This document shows, piece by piece, positions 1 through 10,335 of a stretch of 64,000 nt of DNA (positions are counted from its first letter, which is position 1; each line of letters starts with the position of its first letter). The translations under genes and the position numbers were made by a program. Location: assembly GCA_003665825.1 (NCBI GenBank), contig QPFY01000006.1, forward strand, positions 186,001 through 250,000, given 5' to 3'. Under the pieces are notes generated by a model. It saw only the letters and a list, made by a program, of their open reading frames with translations. It was not told the origin of the DNA and made no database searches. The DNA comes from Microbotryum silenes-acaulis (Eukaryota > Basidiomycota > Microbotryomycetes > Microbotryales > Microbotryaceae).

Positions 1-338
1 TCTGCTCTCCGTGAAATTTCTTGTGCAGAAGACGGGACGTCGATCGCGTGCTGCTGCTTCTCGCGAAGGCGTCGTTGCCGCTGAGCTTCGGATCTGCGAT
101 TGTTCGAGGTTGTTGGCGGCGCTGACTGTGCCATTAGAGCGGAGGTCGGGTTGTGCGGAGGAGCCGAAGCAGCCTCGCTGGCGGCGCGCTCAGTTTTTTT
201 TTTGTATCAGCCTCGCGGGCGCGCTCAGGTCGCTCACGTTGCCGACGTGTTTGCTGCCCCTGTGCTCTCCGACGTCTCCGTGAAGATGGTCGCACTGGAG
301 TTTCCTGTACGTGAATGTTTGCAGATGACACATCTCGG

Positions 339-651
339 CGGTGGCAGGAACTGGATGATTGAAGGAACTACGCTACGATGTGGTAGACACGCAAAACAGG
401 TCGTCTCAGTCTGCTTCGGGAAGCAGAGGCTAGGATCATGTGCCAGGCTGCTTTGATGGGAAATAGAACCTCGGCGAACGTTGGAACGTCGGCGAACGTA
501 GACGAAACGGTTTGTTGCTGGCCGACCCATGCTGAAACAGCGCTAGCTAGCTGGGACAGCTGGGACGCACTGGACCGAGAGCTGCCTATGACGTCACGCC
601 ACGTGGTTTGTCTTGGGACAACTTTTTTATTATATAGTTTTAAGGATCTTC
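339..651. repeat. Dispersed repeat A, copy 1 (LTR-like)
   Basis: About 300 bp that recur in the same orientation at 8878-9202. The shared part begins GGCAGGAACTGGATGATTG and runs to ACGTGGTTTGTCTT near 614. A further common motif, TATATAGTTTTAAGGAT, lies at 635-651 here and 9186-9202 in copy 2. This copy carries small insertions, including a short duplicated AACGTCGGCGAACG unit. Two copies with a TATA-like end suggest an LTR or another non-coding transposon part. No terminal TG/CA pair or target duplication was established. Nothing else recognisable is seen in 1-740. Confidence 0.7.
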
Positions 652-740
652 GGAAAAGTCGGAGGGAATGCTGTTACGCACACTGGCAGAAGCCAGTAGT
701 GTAGGACTCATTGACCCTGAACCAGGATCAACCATACCCA

Positions 741-1541
741 CTAAAACCCCCTTTGGTGGCTTACAGAGACACTAGGCGACCCTTGGACTCCTGAATAGAG
801 GCTCGAAGCCCCTCGAAGTCCGTTTCGGTGATCGGTTCCAAAAGATCCGACGAGAATCGGCGACGGCGAAAGAGCTTCCAGATCGAGTGAAAGAAGAGGA
901 CTCGAAGTTCGACAAGGCGACGTTCCGAGCGAGACACGACCGGACATACAAAGTCCACAAAGACTGGGTGGGGGGTCGGGGACAGAGCAGACCAGAGACG
1001 CCGGGCGAATGGGCAGCCGACCGCGAGGTGGGCCAGGCACTCGGGTGCTTCCGAGAGGCACACAGGAGGCAGATCGATTGTTGGGGTGAGGGCTGGTTGG
1101 GGAGGCGACTTGGCTGCCCGGATGGAGGGACCCCAGGGAGAGAAGGTGGCCGGTATCCTCGGCGTCCGAGTGAACCCGGCGAACCTTGCGCAAAGCCTTC
1201 CACCAAGCGTTCCAACGTTGCTCAGGCAGATCGAATACCTTCTGGTGTCCCTAGGGGAAGATAGGAGGGAAGATGAAGACTTGGTGGCGTTTGGACGCGT
1301 TCACAAACGAAGACGGGGTCATCACCTCGCCATCGGGCCCTCGAAAAAGCGTCGGGTTTACCGAGAGTTGTATTCCGTGGCCCGCTGGGAAGTAGAGTAC
1401 GTGCGTCGCCCATTGCTCGAGGTTCTGGCTCTTGGAAAGTCCCGGGGGATTGAGCGTGGTCACCGACGCCCAGGCTTCGAAGTATCGGACCCAACGTGCA
1501 GGAAGAAGTTTTCTCGTCTTTCTCACCGCATGGTCCCACAC
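741..1541 (-). pseudogene. Non-LTR retrotransposon (LINE) ORF2 3' remnant
   Basis: Minus-strand fragments read like the C-terminal part of a fungal LINE reverse transcriptase ORF. The 761-1063 stretch contains a zf-RVT-like segment with C and H residues followed by GCPFARRLW, the usual ending of such ORFs. The 1251-1541 stretch contains RWVRYFEAWA, typical of the region just upstream. The frame changes at least twice (near 1060 and 1250), including a one-base shift close to the zinc-ligand region, so the copy is dead and 5'-truncated. The identification rests on motif recognition only. The element family (Tad-like or other) is not resolved. Confidence 0.6.
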
Positions 1542-2002
1542 GGAGTCCGCTGGAAATTGGGAGCTTGAGTCTGATCTAGTCTGAGGGCAGCCAGATGTCG
1601 TAGCTCTTTAGCCACAAGACTTCTCCTGTGCCACGTGCTATGACGACAGAGTACTCGCAGTCATGGGCGTTCATGTCACCGGCATTCTGCATGTTACCGG
1701 CATTCTTCATGTGAACTCGTGGATCCTGGCGTAATGCCAGAAGCTTCCAGCGGCAGCCAGGGTTGTAACATCTCACAAGCAAGGCACACGGACCAGCCTC
1801 GCGCGAGATCACCACTGCATGCAATAAGCACCCTTTGCTTGTCTTTGGATTGCGAGTACGGGCGAAAACTGGTCCAGATATAGCTGCCCTGCGGCGAAGT
1901 ACATTACGATTCACCCCAGGGCCGATACCTGCAGCGCGTCCTCCTCCCGTCCCCGTATTAGACCCCCAGCGTCTCTGCCAAATATGCCGGAATAGACTCC
2001 AC
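1542..2002. other. RPL20 3' flank with an unassigned open frame
   Basis: A minus-strand frame stays open from the RPL20 last exon region down to 1576, but it is not in the RPL20 frame. Its lower part contains two adjacent near-identical units of about 18 bp around ACCGGCATTCT (1678-1711). I recognise no domain. It could be more decayed transposon sequence or chance. Confidence 0.3.
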
Positions 2003-2811
2003 CTAATAGAAGGTCGATGGTCGGTTGGCGAGGAACAAACTGCGGCTCTTGGTGACTCGGTGGGGCAAGGGGAAGCGAAGGTTCGGGGTGATGAGTTGCT
2101 TGATATTGGGGCGGCAAACGTCGCTGTTCTTCTCAATCTCGGCCACGCGAAGAATCTAGAACCGTGGCACAAAAAGGGCACCCAGTGAGCTTCATGGCTC
2201 GGACTCGAGCCTGCGAGGCCATACGGATCAACCGTGCAGCAGAAAGTGAACGGCCGGAGGGAAGGGGTGAAGGCTGCCGGTGGAAAACACTACCTGCCAC
2301 GACGCGATACCGGGACTGAAAAGTACTAACCTGAACCGAACGGAAGCGAGCACGGTGACGTGCAGCCATGTCTTGGTAGCAGGCGTGCACGGCGTCTGCA
2401 CGGGTCAGCTCACGGTATTCCTTGTACATGTTGTGGGTTCCCGATCGCGAATCGTAGCGGAGCCAGATGCCCAAGTTCTTGACGACAAGGGGCTTCTTCT
2501 CGCTGATCTGTAGGGAGAGGCGAAGAGCCTACGATCAGTAAGAGAGCAGACATGCTGGCACCGCGGCGGCGGCGGCGAAGGCGAGGGCGAGCCAGGCTGG
2601 ATGATGGACCAGGGCCACGTACGACGTTGACGGCAACCACTTCACCAGTCGCCTTCTTGACCTTGCGCAGTTTTCGCAAAAAGTACCAGAAGCGGGACTT
2701 GGCGACAACATCGTTGGGCGCAAAGATCCTCATGCGGTAAAGCTTGGGCTGCGGCTCCTTCTCGGACGGCAGCTTGCGGCCGATGACCTGATATTCCTGG
2801 AAACGTCCCAT
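2003..2811 (-). CDS. RPL20: 60S ribosomal protein L20 (eL20, L18a family)
   Basis: Structural protein of the cytosolic large ribosomal subunit. Three exons: 2811-2623, 2507-2331 and 2155-2003, with donors GTACGT and GTTAGT and acceptors CTACAG and TTCTAG. All introns are phase 0, and the 172-residue product matches the family length. Diagnostic stretches are [20 protein letters not shown] in exon 1, [20 protein letters not shown] in exon 2, and FPLPHRV near the C terminus in exon 3. The ATG at 2811-2809 gives the usual [15 protein letters not shown] start. It diverges from the RBM26-like gene across about 640 bp that must hold both promoters. No defect is seen. Confidence 0.98.
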
Positions 2812-3452
2812 GGCTGTGGGCGGATCGGCGCGGCGCGAAGGGGAGACGAGACGACGTGGCGGGACGGGGCCAGGGTTGGTACAGGCACATAACCAAGGAA
2901 TGATCAAAAAGAAAGCAAATGTCAGTGGTTCGTTGCTCAAGGAGTTCAGACACAGAGCGAGACGGGCAGGGCGGCAGGGCGGCAGCGTTGGAGGCTTTGA
3001 GGAGGGGAGGGGGGCGTAGGGCACGAGAATGTGCGTTGCGGGCGGGCAGCAAAGGCCCATCGCAGCGACGTCGGCATGCAACACGAGGGACGAGAGGCGA
3101 GTGCACGGCCAGTACAGAATGAATGCGATGTTGTTCCACGAGTGTCCAATCTACCACGATCTCGGGTCCGACTGGGTCTAGATACGATCGCTGCGTGGGA
3201 CTGACCTTGTGTTTTTTGGTGGACGCAACACGAACGGGGGAGGCAGACAGAGATTTTGTCGCGGCCGGGCCAGAGCGACTCGGCGCCCTCCTGCGCCCTC
3301 CTGCGCCAGCCGCAAGCGGTCCGAGGCTTGGGCAACGCTCGGTCCGCCTCTGTCCGCCTGGCGAGGCCTCGCGACTGCGGTGCGAAGCGAGCGACTGACT
3401 TCTGCGAAGCCGAGCGACGAACCACGCTGAGCTGGCATCCTACTGCCCAGCG
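2812..3452. promoter_or_regulatory. Shared divergent promoter region, RPL20 / RBM26-like gene
   Basis: The 641 bp between the two start codons contain no supported gene. The stretch is GC-rich with purine-rich and pyrimidine-rich blocks. The RPL20-proximal part could hold a 5' untranslated intron, but this cannot be decided by eye. No clear TATA box was seen. Confidence 0.5.
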
Positions 3453-5725
3453 ATGCTCGACTTCAACCCGACCAAGTTGCGTCAGTGGCTGCTACAGCAA
3501 CTCGAACCAATGCAAGTCAATTTCGATGGCTCGAGTCCCAAATCTGACCATTGCTGTGGACATCAACTGTCACCGCGGCAGACCGCGGCGCACCGAGTGG
3601 TCTTGTACGGCGCGAGAGAGCTGATTGGGCAACTCCTTGACGCGAACAGTTCTGATGCAGATCCCCACGTTCTCGCCGAGTACGTCTTGGCCTTACTCAA
3701 GCATGACGCGCCTTTTGAGCAATTGAAGAAGCATTGCGCCAGCCAGCTGCAGGAGTTCTTGGGCCCTCGTACGTCCTGTCTTCGGCCTCAGCCGAGTCGG
3801 CCCCATTGGGGTGTCTCGTCGGGCCACTGGCTGACATTCGACAGCACCATGGGGTCTCGCCTGTTGCCGCTTCGGTTGTCGATTGCACAGAGACCTCCGC
3901 CTTCATCTCGCGCCTCTTCTTTTACCTCACCAGCGCTTCTACGTCGTCGACAAAGCCAGATGGACCAGTGCCGTTCAGTAGCTCGTCCTCGGCGGTAACG
4001 GCCTCGGAGACGCAAGCACGAGGGCCGCGAGGTACCAAGAGATCACAACTATCTCAAAGCGATGCTAGTCAACTCGAGGTGGCTGCTAACTGGATCCAAC
4101 CGGAACCCCGAACCGCTGCCGCCGGATGGGCCCCTTCCTTCAATCTGAGCCCCTCCCCGATCACGCTGTGGCCTTCAACCGTCCCACGGCCTCTCTTGTG
4201 CGAAGCTTACCACCGTAAGTGAGGCACACTACGAATATCGACACCGAATACACCTGCGCCGTCCATCTCCTTTGCTTGCGCCGCCTAGAGCCCTTGCGTC
4301 TCGTTTGCAGAGGCTCGGGGCAAGCTCTGATTCTTCGACGGCTCGGACAAACGAATCTCTTCCCTGCCCGGGCCGATGGCTGGGCACCGTCTGTTGCGCT
4401 AAAGTCAAGCTGTCTCTCTCGCAGGCTACGGCTTCTGTCCGCGAGGCTTGATGTGCATCTATCTGCACGACGTGCGCGGCGATGTGGGTGCACTGCCCCC
4501 GTCGAAACGTGCACCCCAGGATCCCGCTGCACGCCCTCATCAGCTTTCGATGCCGGCAAGTGCTGCTGCGTGTCCTCGGCCGATAGGGGCGCCGCCTATC
4601 GCGCCGATCCATACCAAGCGTCAGCGACCCACTGGATCCATTGCGTACGACCGCGCGGTAGAGCCCGGATCTGGTCGAGAGCGGAAGCGGCGGGCCCTCG
4701 TACCGCCCCTCTCGACTTGCGCGATCAGGATCGAGAATATACCAAGCGACAAGGTCGATCAGGCTGACGTGGTCGAGTACTTGAGTAGATTCGGCGACAT
4801 CTTCGCTGCTGAGGTGAATACGGGTTATCGTCGTGCGGTCGTCATCTATCACGCTCCCGCACAAGCCGAGCTGGCGCTCAACAGTCCCGATGCCGTTCTA
4901 GGCAACCGCTTTGTTCGGGTGTATCGCATGCCAGCCGGCACCCACCATTCCAGCTCCGGCGTACGGATAGGTTTTTCACCGCTGCCCTCGAATCCTTGGG
5001 AGAGGGTACCTCATCTGGCGGCCTCTGGTGCCGGTTCGACTGCTTTGTTCACTCCAAGTGTTATGGCCGACCATTTGGCACGCCCACACATTGCGGTCAG
5101 GCTCGAGAAGAACGCGGCTGAGCAGAAGAGACTGCTGGAGAAAGTTGGTGCATGTTCCGATAGGGCAGAAAAGGCTGCCCTCACGAAGAAGTTGCGTCTT
5201 GCGTCGACTAACGGAGCCATGTTACGGACGGAATCCGAGCGTGCGGAACAAGCTGTGAAGAGCGAACTCGAGCTCGCACGCTTGCGAGTTGAAGTGAGTG
5301 TAGATTCGATCAGTCGCTTCAGATGTTCCTGGATTGAGAGGGACAAATTTTGGTCTTGATTGCAGGCTGCAGCTCTCGGGATCGATGCTTGTTCGCAAGG
5401 TGCTCTATCATGCCATGATGGCACTGGAGGAGCAGGTCAGGCGCAGCGAGGACGAGGATTGCATTGTGGGCGGTCGTGGAGCAGTGCGGATATCTGCAGG
5501 CATCGCCTCGACAACCGTTCGAGGAGCTTGCGTGTTAGAAGCATCCCCGCGGGCACAGATATCGCCACTGTGCGCGAGGCTTTGGAGCGACACGGGATTG
5601 TCACGAGCATGGAAGCCATCCCAGAACTCACCAACCCGCCATCGTACATCGTGGAGTCCGAGTCGACCATGGAAGCCGAAAGGGTATGCCAGGTACACGA
5701 GAGGGTATTCAGCTGCATGCGCTGA
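3453..5725 (+). CDS. RBM26/RBM27-like RNA-binding protein (PWI-like, CCCH finger, RRMs)
   Basis: Five exons: 3453-3511, 3650-3768, 3891-4214, 4425-5293 and 5366-5725, encoding 576 residues with consistent phases. Residues about 1-75 form the PWI-like N-terminal fold (MLDFNPTKLRQWLLQQLEP, then DADPHVLAEYVLALLKHD). The spliced exon 3/4 junction creates a single CCCH finger, C-x8-C-x5-C-x3-H (CEAYHRYGFCPRGLMCIYLH). An RRM follows (IRIENIPSDKV ... VVEYLSRFGDI), then a coiled segment, an RG-rich linker and a second RRM-like segment at the C terminus (LRVRSIPAGTDIATVREAL). This order matches animal RBM26/27 and their fungal relatives, which act with nuclear RNA surveillance and polyadenylation factors. 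That function is transferred from the family. Intron 1 (3512-3649) uses a GC donor, AT|GCAAGT. It is 138 nt and free of in-frame stops, so an unspliced longer form is also possible. Confidence 0.88.
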
Positions 5726-5852
5726 CCCAACGTATTAAGAACCGCAGATTATGATCCATTCATCGGAGCTGAAGTCGGAATTCATGGGTTTGGAGTTATC
5801 ATGGCGGTGACGTGAAAGACCTGGGCGAGCGGGCAGTGCTCCAGCGCCATTT
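5726..5852. other. 3' flank of the RBM26-like gene
   Basis: Short non-coding stretch before the first LTR-like repeat. No gene, hairpin or terminator-like structure was recognised. Confidence 0.4.
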
Positions 5853-6345
5853 TTACGATCAACCGTCAAAGCTCCGAATCGGCTCCATTACCTTCCACGT
5901 TTTCCTTCGATTTCATTGCATCGTCACGCTCCTTGGCCGAAGCTCGGTCGTCCATCGGCGTCCATCGGCTTCCACTCCTCGATGGATCTCGGGCGTCGTG
6001 CTCATTCTCTTTCTTTCATCCGGGTCGCTTCTATCCCCTTCTACACATATTCTTCGTTATTTTGAGATAGTTCCATAACCTTCGGTAAGTTTCTCCGGGT
6101 CTTGCCATAAAAGCGCCCCTTCCGTAAACGTTCCTTTGCTTCCTGCAAGCAACAACATCGTCCTTGATCCCATTTTTCCTCGTCCCAATCCATCTCGAGA
6201 GTGACGACTTTGACCCACTTCCGTTGCTTCACGGTCCTCTGATATCTGACTCGGAACTCCCTCGCACCTCGTTTCTCCCTCGCGGCAAGGGCCGTTATAC
6301 CAGTAGAGCATGACCAGAAGTGTAGAGCATGACAATCGCTGTCAG
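5853..6345 (+). repeat. Dispersed repeat B, copy 1 (LTR/promoter-like)
   Basis: About 350-490 bp shared in direct orientation with 9887-10335. Strongly matching blocks include TTCCTTTGCTTCCTGCAAGC and CCCAATCCATCTCGAGAG, and a CATAAAAG/TATAAAAG box lies about 25 bp before the first block. A TATA box followed by a conserved pyrimidine-rich leader suggests the U3/R region of an LTR or another transposon promoter. The two copies differ by many substitutions, so they are old. No coding content was recognised. Confidence 0.7.
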
Positions 6346-6511
6346 ATGCGAGCGAGGTTCTCGAAAGTTTTAATCAAGAGGAAAAGACAAGAATGCCCTC
6401 GAAAGACAGCGAAAGGACAAAAATGCCCTCGGATTCTCGACTTATGTAATACTTGATATATCAGCTCACAACCAAGAGGGTAGTTTCTTGTACTCGTTGT
6501 GATCAGCGCCG

Positions 6512-6558
6512 TATACTCAAGATCTCCAGAGATGCCGTGAGAAGTCAGTTAGTTATCA
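6512..6558 (+). repeat. Short inverted dispersed repeat, partner at 9355-9402
   Basis: The segment ATCTCCAGAGATGCCGTGAG plus flanks recurs as its reverse complement at 9355-9402 with few mismatches. It lies just outside the Helitron 3' terminus. It may be part of an older element that was interrupted. No function is assigned. Confidence 0.55.
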
Positions 6559-6825
6559 CTGCACACGACGTGCCAACGGCGCGTGTCAGACTTGCAAACG
6601 TCTCGGACTCGGAGCTGAAACTGGTGATCAAGGGCATATCGAAAGCCTGCATCCGTGAGCTCCTTCTTTTCGTAGAAGACTAGGTGCGGCGGCGCGCTCC
6701 GCGCGCCACCTCCCACCGTAACCGTTGACCCGCTGCAATGTGATGTACTTTGCTGCAACAGCTGCGGTACTGTTGAGTAACGGAAGCGTAGTGGTTGAAG
6801 TCGGGAGAGGAGCGCGCGACGACGA

Positions 6826-8150
6826 TCAAATGTACAGAGACTTCATTTCATCACTGAACTCTTTTTTTGTTCTCTGGGAGCCCGATGATGTGCTCGGAGC
6901 TTTGAGGTAACTCTTAATTTCAACATTATCCGCTTCTCCGTTCTCAGTCTGATGAAGCAAAACTCTGACACCCTCCACATTCGTTGCTCGGGACAACGCG
7001 ACATACGACTGGCCGTGAGAAAAGACGGGCGTCTCCAGACACACTCTTACCTGTTGAGACTCTGAAGGTACTCGATCAAGAACAGTGATTCGTCTTGCAG
7101 CAAGTCGAGCACCATGTCGTTGATCTGATCCACCTGCGAATTTTGGGGCGCCAGAATGGTTCGATCTCGGAAGTATTCGACTTTTTCGCCTATTGACGTA
7201 TTGTCCAGTTCGAGCGCGGGGACGGGATAAACGTGTCTGATTAACCCGGATCTGTTCCTCGTGGTGGCCGGCAGGAGAAGCTCACGTGGGAGCGCGATAC
7301 CAACACGAAGGTCACTCCACCGAACCGAGGGATGGTGAGCCGCAATTCACGGAACCAGAGCCTGTTTTCTTGCGTGATTCGTTACAACTATCAGTATTCT
7401 TGCTGTTGTCCATCTGTAGCAATGGCAGTGAAGACTCACATTTAGTGTCCCAATGACCTGGATTCTCCACCGTACGAAGTCAATCCTTCCGCTGTGTCAC
7501 TGACGTCCAATGTCTGTTTTTCGTATCAGTTTTCCGTCATATCTAAGACTGCACAGCCATGTCAAGGGATAACTCACGCATGCAGTGTCACCAGCTGATG
7601 GTGAAGGAAAACAACTCGAAAAGAAGACGTGTTGAAGGGAATTGCTGCTTGGTAGTTTTCCATTAGCTCCTCAACAACATACCAAGAGCACAGTTCATGA
7701 AGTTACTTACTTGAATCCGTAGCTATGCTGCATGCTGCAGCCATTTCTTGAGAAAATTTGTCCCGTATTCGTTGCAGAGCTTTCACGACGACCCCTTCGG
7801 GTGTCGCGAGCTTGAGGCCGATTTGTCTCGAGCACAGTTCGGGTCGGCCCACCCGTTCGATGTCCGCATGTTTGTCTGCGCTTGCACCGTGCCGCTGTTA
7901 GTATAGGGTCTAAAAGTCAGGCAAGGACTACTACTTACAGAGAGATCCCCCAGAGGTCAGCATTCATGATGCAAGTGTCGACGATTTGTGCAGGCGATGA
8001 CTTGGGAATAACGGGAAGGCATTGCTTCGAATCACCTGTGATGTTACAGTCCAACCGGTCAGTCAGTCATGCTGCCCTGCGCTTTGCTTTTGAAAGATTG
8101 GCACACACCTGCCAACACGACGGTCACTCCACCGAACCGAGCCGTTGAGG
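6826..8150 (-). pseudogene. Helitron PIF1-like helicase remnant
   Basis: Minus-strand coding pieces of a RecD/PIF1-family DNA helicase as carried by fungal Helitrons. The GGVTVVLAG strand (Walker B region), the CLPVIPK segment, and the C-terminal SYVALSRATNVEGVRVL motif are recognisable. The Walker A motif was not found. Parts between 7300 and 7820 do not resemble the helicase and belong to the internal repeat described separately. The reading frame is interrupted repeatedly. Some gaps could be introns, but not all are needed to conclude that it is non-functional. Confidence 0.75.
7301..7816. repeat. Internal direct repeat C, copy 1
   Basis: About 516 bp nearly repeated in the same orientation at 8112-8671. 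Shared landmarks are CCACCGAACCGAG at the left and ACCCCTTCGGGTGTCGCGAG at the right. On the minus strand the right part reads as protein-like (ATPEGVVVKALQRIRDKFSQ, then MAAACSIATDS), a segment I cannot assign. Differences include small indels of 3-18 bp. The duplication lies inside the Helitron. Confidence 0.8.
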
Positions 8151-8671
8151 ATCTGCCACGGGATGGTGAGCCGCAATTCACGGAACCAGAGCCTGTTTTC
8201 TTGCGTGATTCGTTACAACTATCAGTATTCTTGCTGTGGTCCATCTGTAGCAATGGCAGTGAAGACTCACATTTAGTGTCCCAATGACCCGGATTCTCAA
8301 CCGTACGAAGTCAATCCTTCCGCTCAATCCTTCCGCTGTGTCACTGACGTCCCATGTCTGTTTTTCGTATCAGGTTTTCCGTCATATCTAAGACTGCACA
8401 GCCATGTCAAGGGATAACTCACGCATGCAGTGTCACCAGCTGATGGTGAAGAAACAACTCGAGGGTTGACATTCAAAGAAGACGTGTTGAAGGGAATTGC
8501 TGTTTGGTAGTTTCCATTAGCTCCTGAACAATCCCACACCAAGAGCACAGTTCATGAAGTTACTTACTCGAATCCGTAGTTATGCTGCATGCGGCAGCCA
8601 TTTCTTGAGAAAACTTGTCCCGTATTCGTTGCAGAGCTACGACGACCCCTTCGGGTGTCGCGAGCTCGAGG
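8112..8671. repeat. Internal direct repeat C, copy 2
   Basis: Second copy of the Helitron-internal repeat, about 560 bp. It carries an extra 18 bp (CCGTTGAGGATCTGCCAC) near its left end and an extra 12 bp near 8463 relative to copy 1. Its left edge overlaps the helicase strand FGGVTVVLAG (minus strand), which is cut off in copy 1. Copy 2 is therefore probably the original context and copy 1 the duplicate. Confidence 0.75.
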
Positions 8672-8877
8672 TGGCGATGGGTAAGGTGTGAAGAGCAGGA
8701 GGGAGAAAGATGGAGAAGCCTGCGCCTCAGGTTAAACCGGGCTCATAGAATGTCGCGGAAGGCCGCGGAACGTCGTGGAGTGAAGCCCAGTGTCGGCAAG
8801 CCGTGACACGCTGGCGGGGCCCCTGACGGCAGAATTGGCGCACTGGCCGACTCTACCCGAGGTCTGGCATAGATTTC

Positions 8878-9202
8878 GGCAGTGGCAGGAACTGGATGAT
8901 TGAAGGAACTACGCTACGATGTGGTAGACACGCAAGACAGGTCGTTTCAGTCTGCTTCGGGAAGCAGAGAGTCATGTGCCAGGCTGCTTTGATGGAAAAT
9001 GGGACCTCGGCGAACGTAGGCGAAACGGTCTGTTGCTGGCCGATCCATGCTGAAACAGCGCTAGCTAGCTGGGACGCGCTGGACCGAGAGCTGCCGATGA
9101 CGTCACGCCACGTGGTTTGTCTTTTGTTCTTTGACGTTCTTTGTCTGACACGACAGATTCTTTTAGTAGTTTAGTAGAAGTAGATATATAGTTTTAAGGA
9201 TA
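8878..9202. repeat. Dispersed repeat A, copy 2
   Basis: Direct copy of 339-651, about 245 bp in the main matching block plus the terminal TATATAGTTTTAAGGAT. It begins directly to the right of the Helitron remnant. Copies 1 and 2 bracket 8.2 kb that includes normal genes, so they are not a simple LTR pair of one element. Confidence 0.7.
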
Positions 9203-9886
9203 AGGATTCCCCCCTTCTTGAAGCGATGTTCCTGTCGAAAGTCGGTGGTGACTTTGGTGTCGGGACGAGACTGCGGAACTTGTAGGCCAACGTCGAGTGA
9301 ACTCGCGCGCCTCGACGCGTCGACGATCGATGAGGCCCCTGACTTTGCGACCGTGATAACTGACTTCTCGCGGCATCTCTGGAGATTCTGAGTATTAACG
9401 CACCGCGGGGCGGCGACCAGTCCCTGAACCTCCAGTGCCCTCTATAAAGTCGCACTCACAATTATGGCCCGAGGATAGGCAGTACCTCCTACTTAGCCGC
9501 AAGCGAATAACCACCACAAGACAAGGCTAGAGACTCTAACGACAAATCCACATTTCATTCAAGAGCCAGCCGCGCGTCCCGAAGACACTTCACGATCCTT
9601 GTCGGCGGCCTCTGCTCCGAAGTCATTGACGCCGTCGCCCTGCGCGTGCGTGGTTCGGCGAAGCCGTGCAGTGTGTCGTCGTCAGGGCGGGCCTGGGCGG
9701 CTGTCCTTGTTAGTCGCCGCCCGTCGTCTGTTCTGATTCGCATTCTCTGTCAATGACCTTTCTCTCGTTCAAAAACTTCAGGGATCGCCTTGCTCAGTTC
9801 TGCTTGACACGACTCCAATGTTTTGTGCCGGTAGACCGTGTGGACAGTGGCGAGATAGGCACTGAGATGCCGTCTGAGGACCAGTG
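9203..9886. other. Gene-free transposon island segment
   Basis: Contains the inverted partner (9355-9402) of the 6512-6558 repeat. Otherwise only short frames occur on both strands and no domain is recognised. It is probably more relic sequence between repeat A copy 2 and repeat B copy 2. Confidence 0.4.
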
Positions 9887-10335
9887 TTACGATCACCCGT
9901 CTCAAGCTTCGAATTGGTTCCATCCACTTCCACGCTCTTCTTCGATTTGATTCCATCGTCGCGCTCCTTGGCCGTTCCATCGGCTTCCATTTCGGATCTC
10001 GAGCTTCGGGCTCATTCTCTCGATTTCATTCTACTCGCTTCTATTTCCTTCTACACACGCTCTCCACTCTTTTAGGATAGTTCCATGACCTTCGATAACA
10101 TTCCACGGGTTTTACTATAAAAGGCGGCCCATTTGTAGACGTTCCTTTGCTTCCTGCAAGCAACACATCATCCTTGATCCCATAGTCCCTAGTCCCAATC
10201 CATCTCGAGAGCCACCACCACCTTTCACACTCGAGACTCCCTCGCACCTCGTCTCTCTCTCATCCACACCGTCTAGCCCCGCCTAGAAGGTCTCCCCAGC
10301 CGCGAGGACCGTCATAACCAGAATGACATTGGCTG
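9887..10335 (+). repeat. Dispersed repeat B, copy 2 (LTR/promoter-like)
   Basis: Direct copy of 5853-6345. It has the better preserved TATA-like element ACTATAAAAGG near 10115, followed by TTCCTTTGCTTCCTGCAAGC. Downstream sequence also matches (CTCCCTCGCACCTCGT). The similarity ends around 10335. Confidence 0.7.

Larger units (their letters stand above)
6680..8671 (-). mobile_element. Helitron, 5'-truncated and decayed, with intact 3' end
   Basis: On the minus strand the element ends with a perfect 7-bp stem and 3-nt loop (GGCGCGC-GGA-GCGCGCC, 6707-6691), seven bases, then CTAG (6683-6680) followed by T. This is the textbook Helitron 3' terminus. Upstream on the same strand are pieces of a PIF1-type Helitron helicase in correct order: FGGVTVVLAG near 8140, CLPVIPKSSPAQIVD near 8020, [15 protein letters not shown] near 7160, and FSHGQSYVALSRATNVEGV near 7010. 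Stops, frame changes and possible introns separate them. No Rep/HUH nuclease segment or 5' TC end is seen before 8671, so the copy is truncated and cannot be autonomous. Confidence 0.85.
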
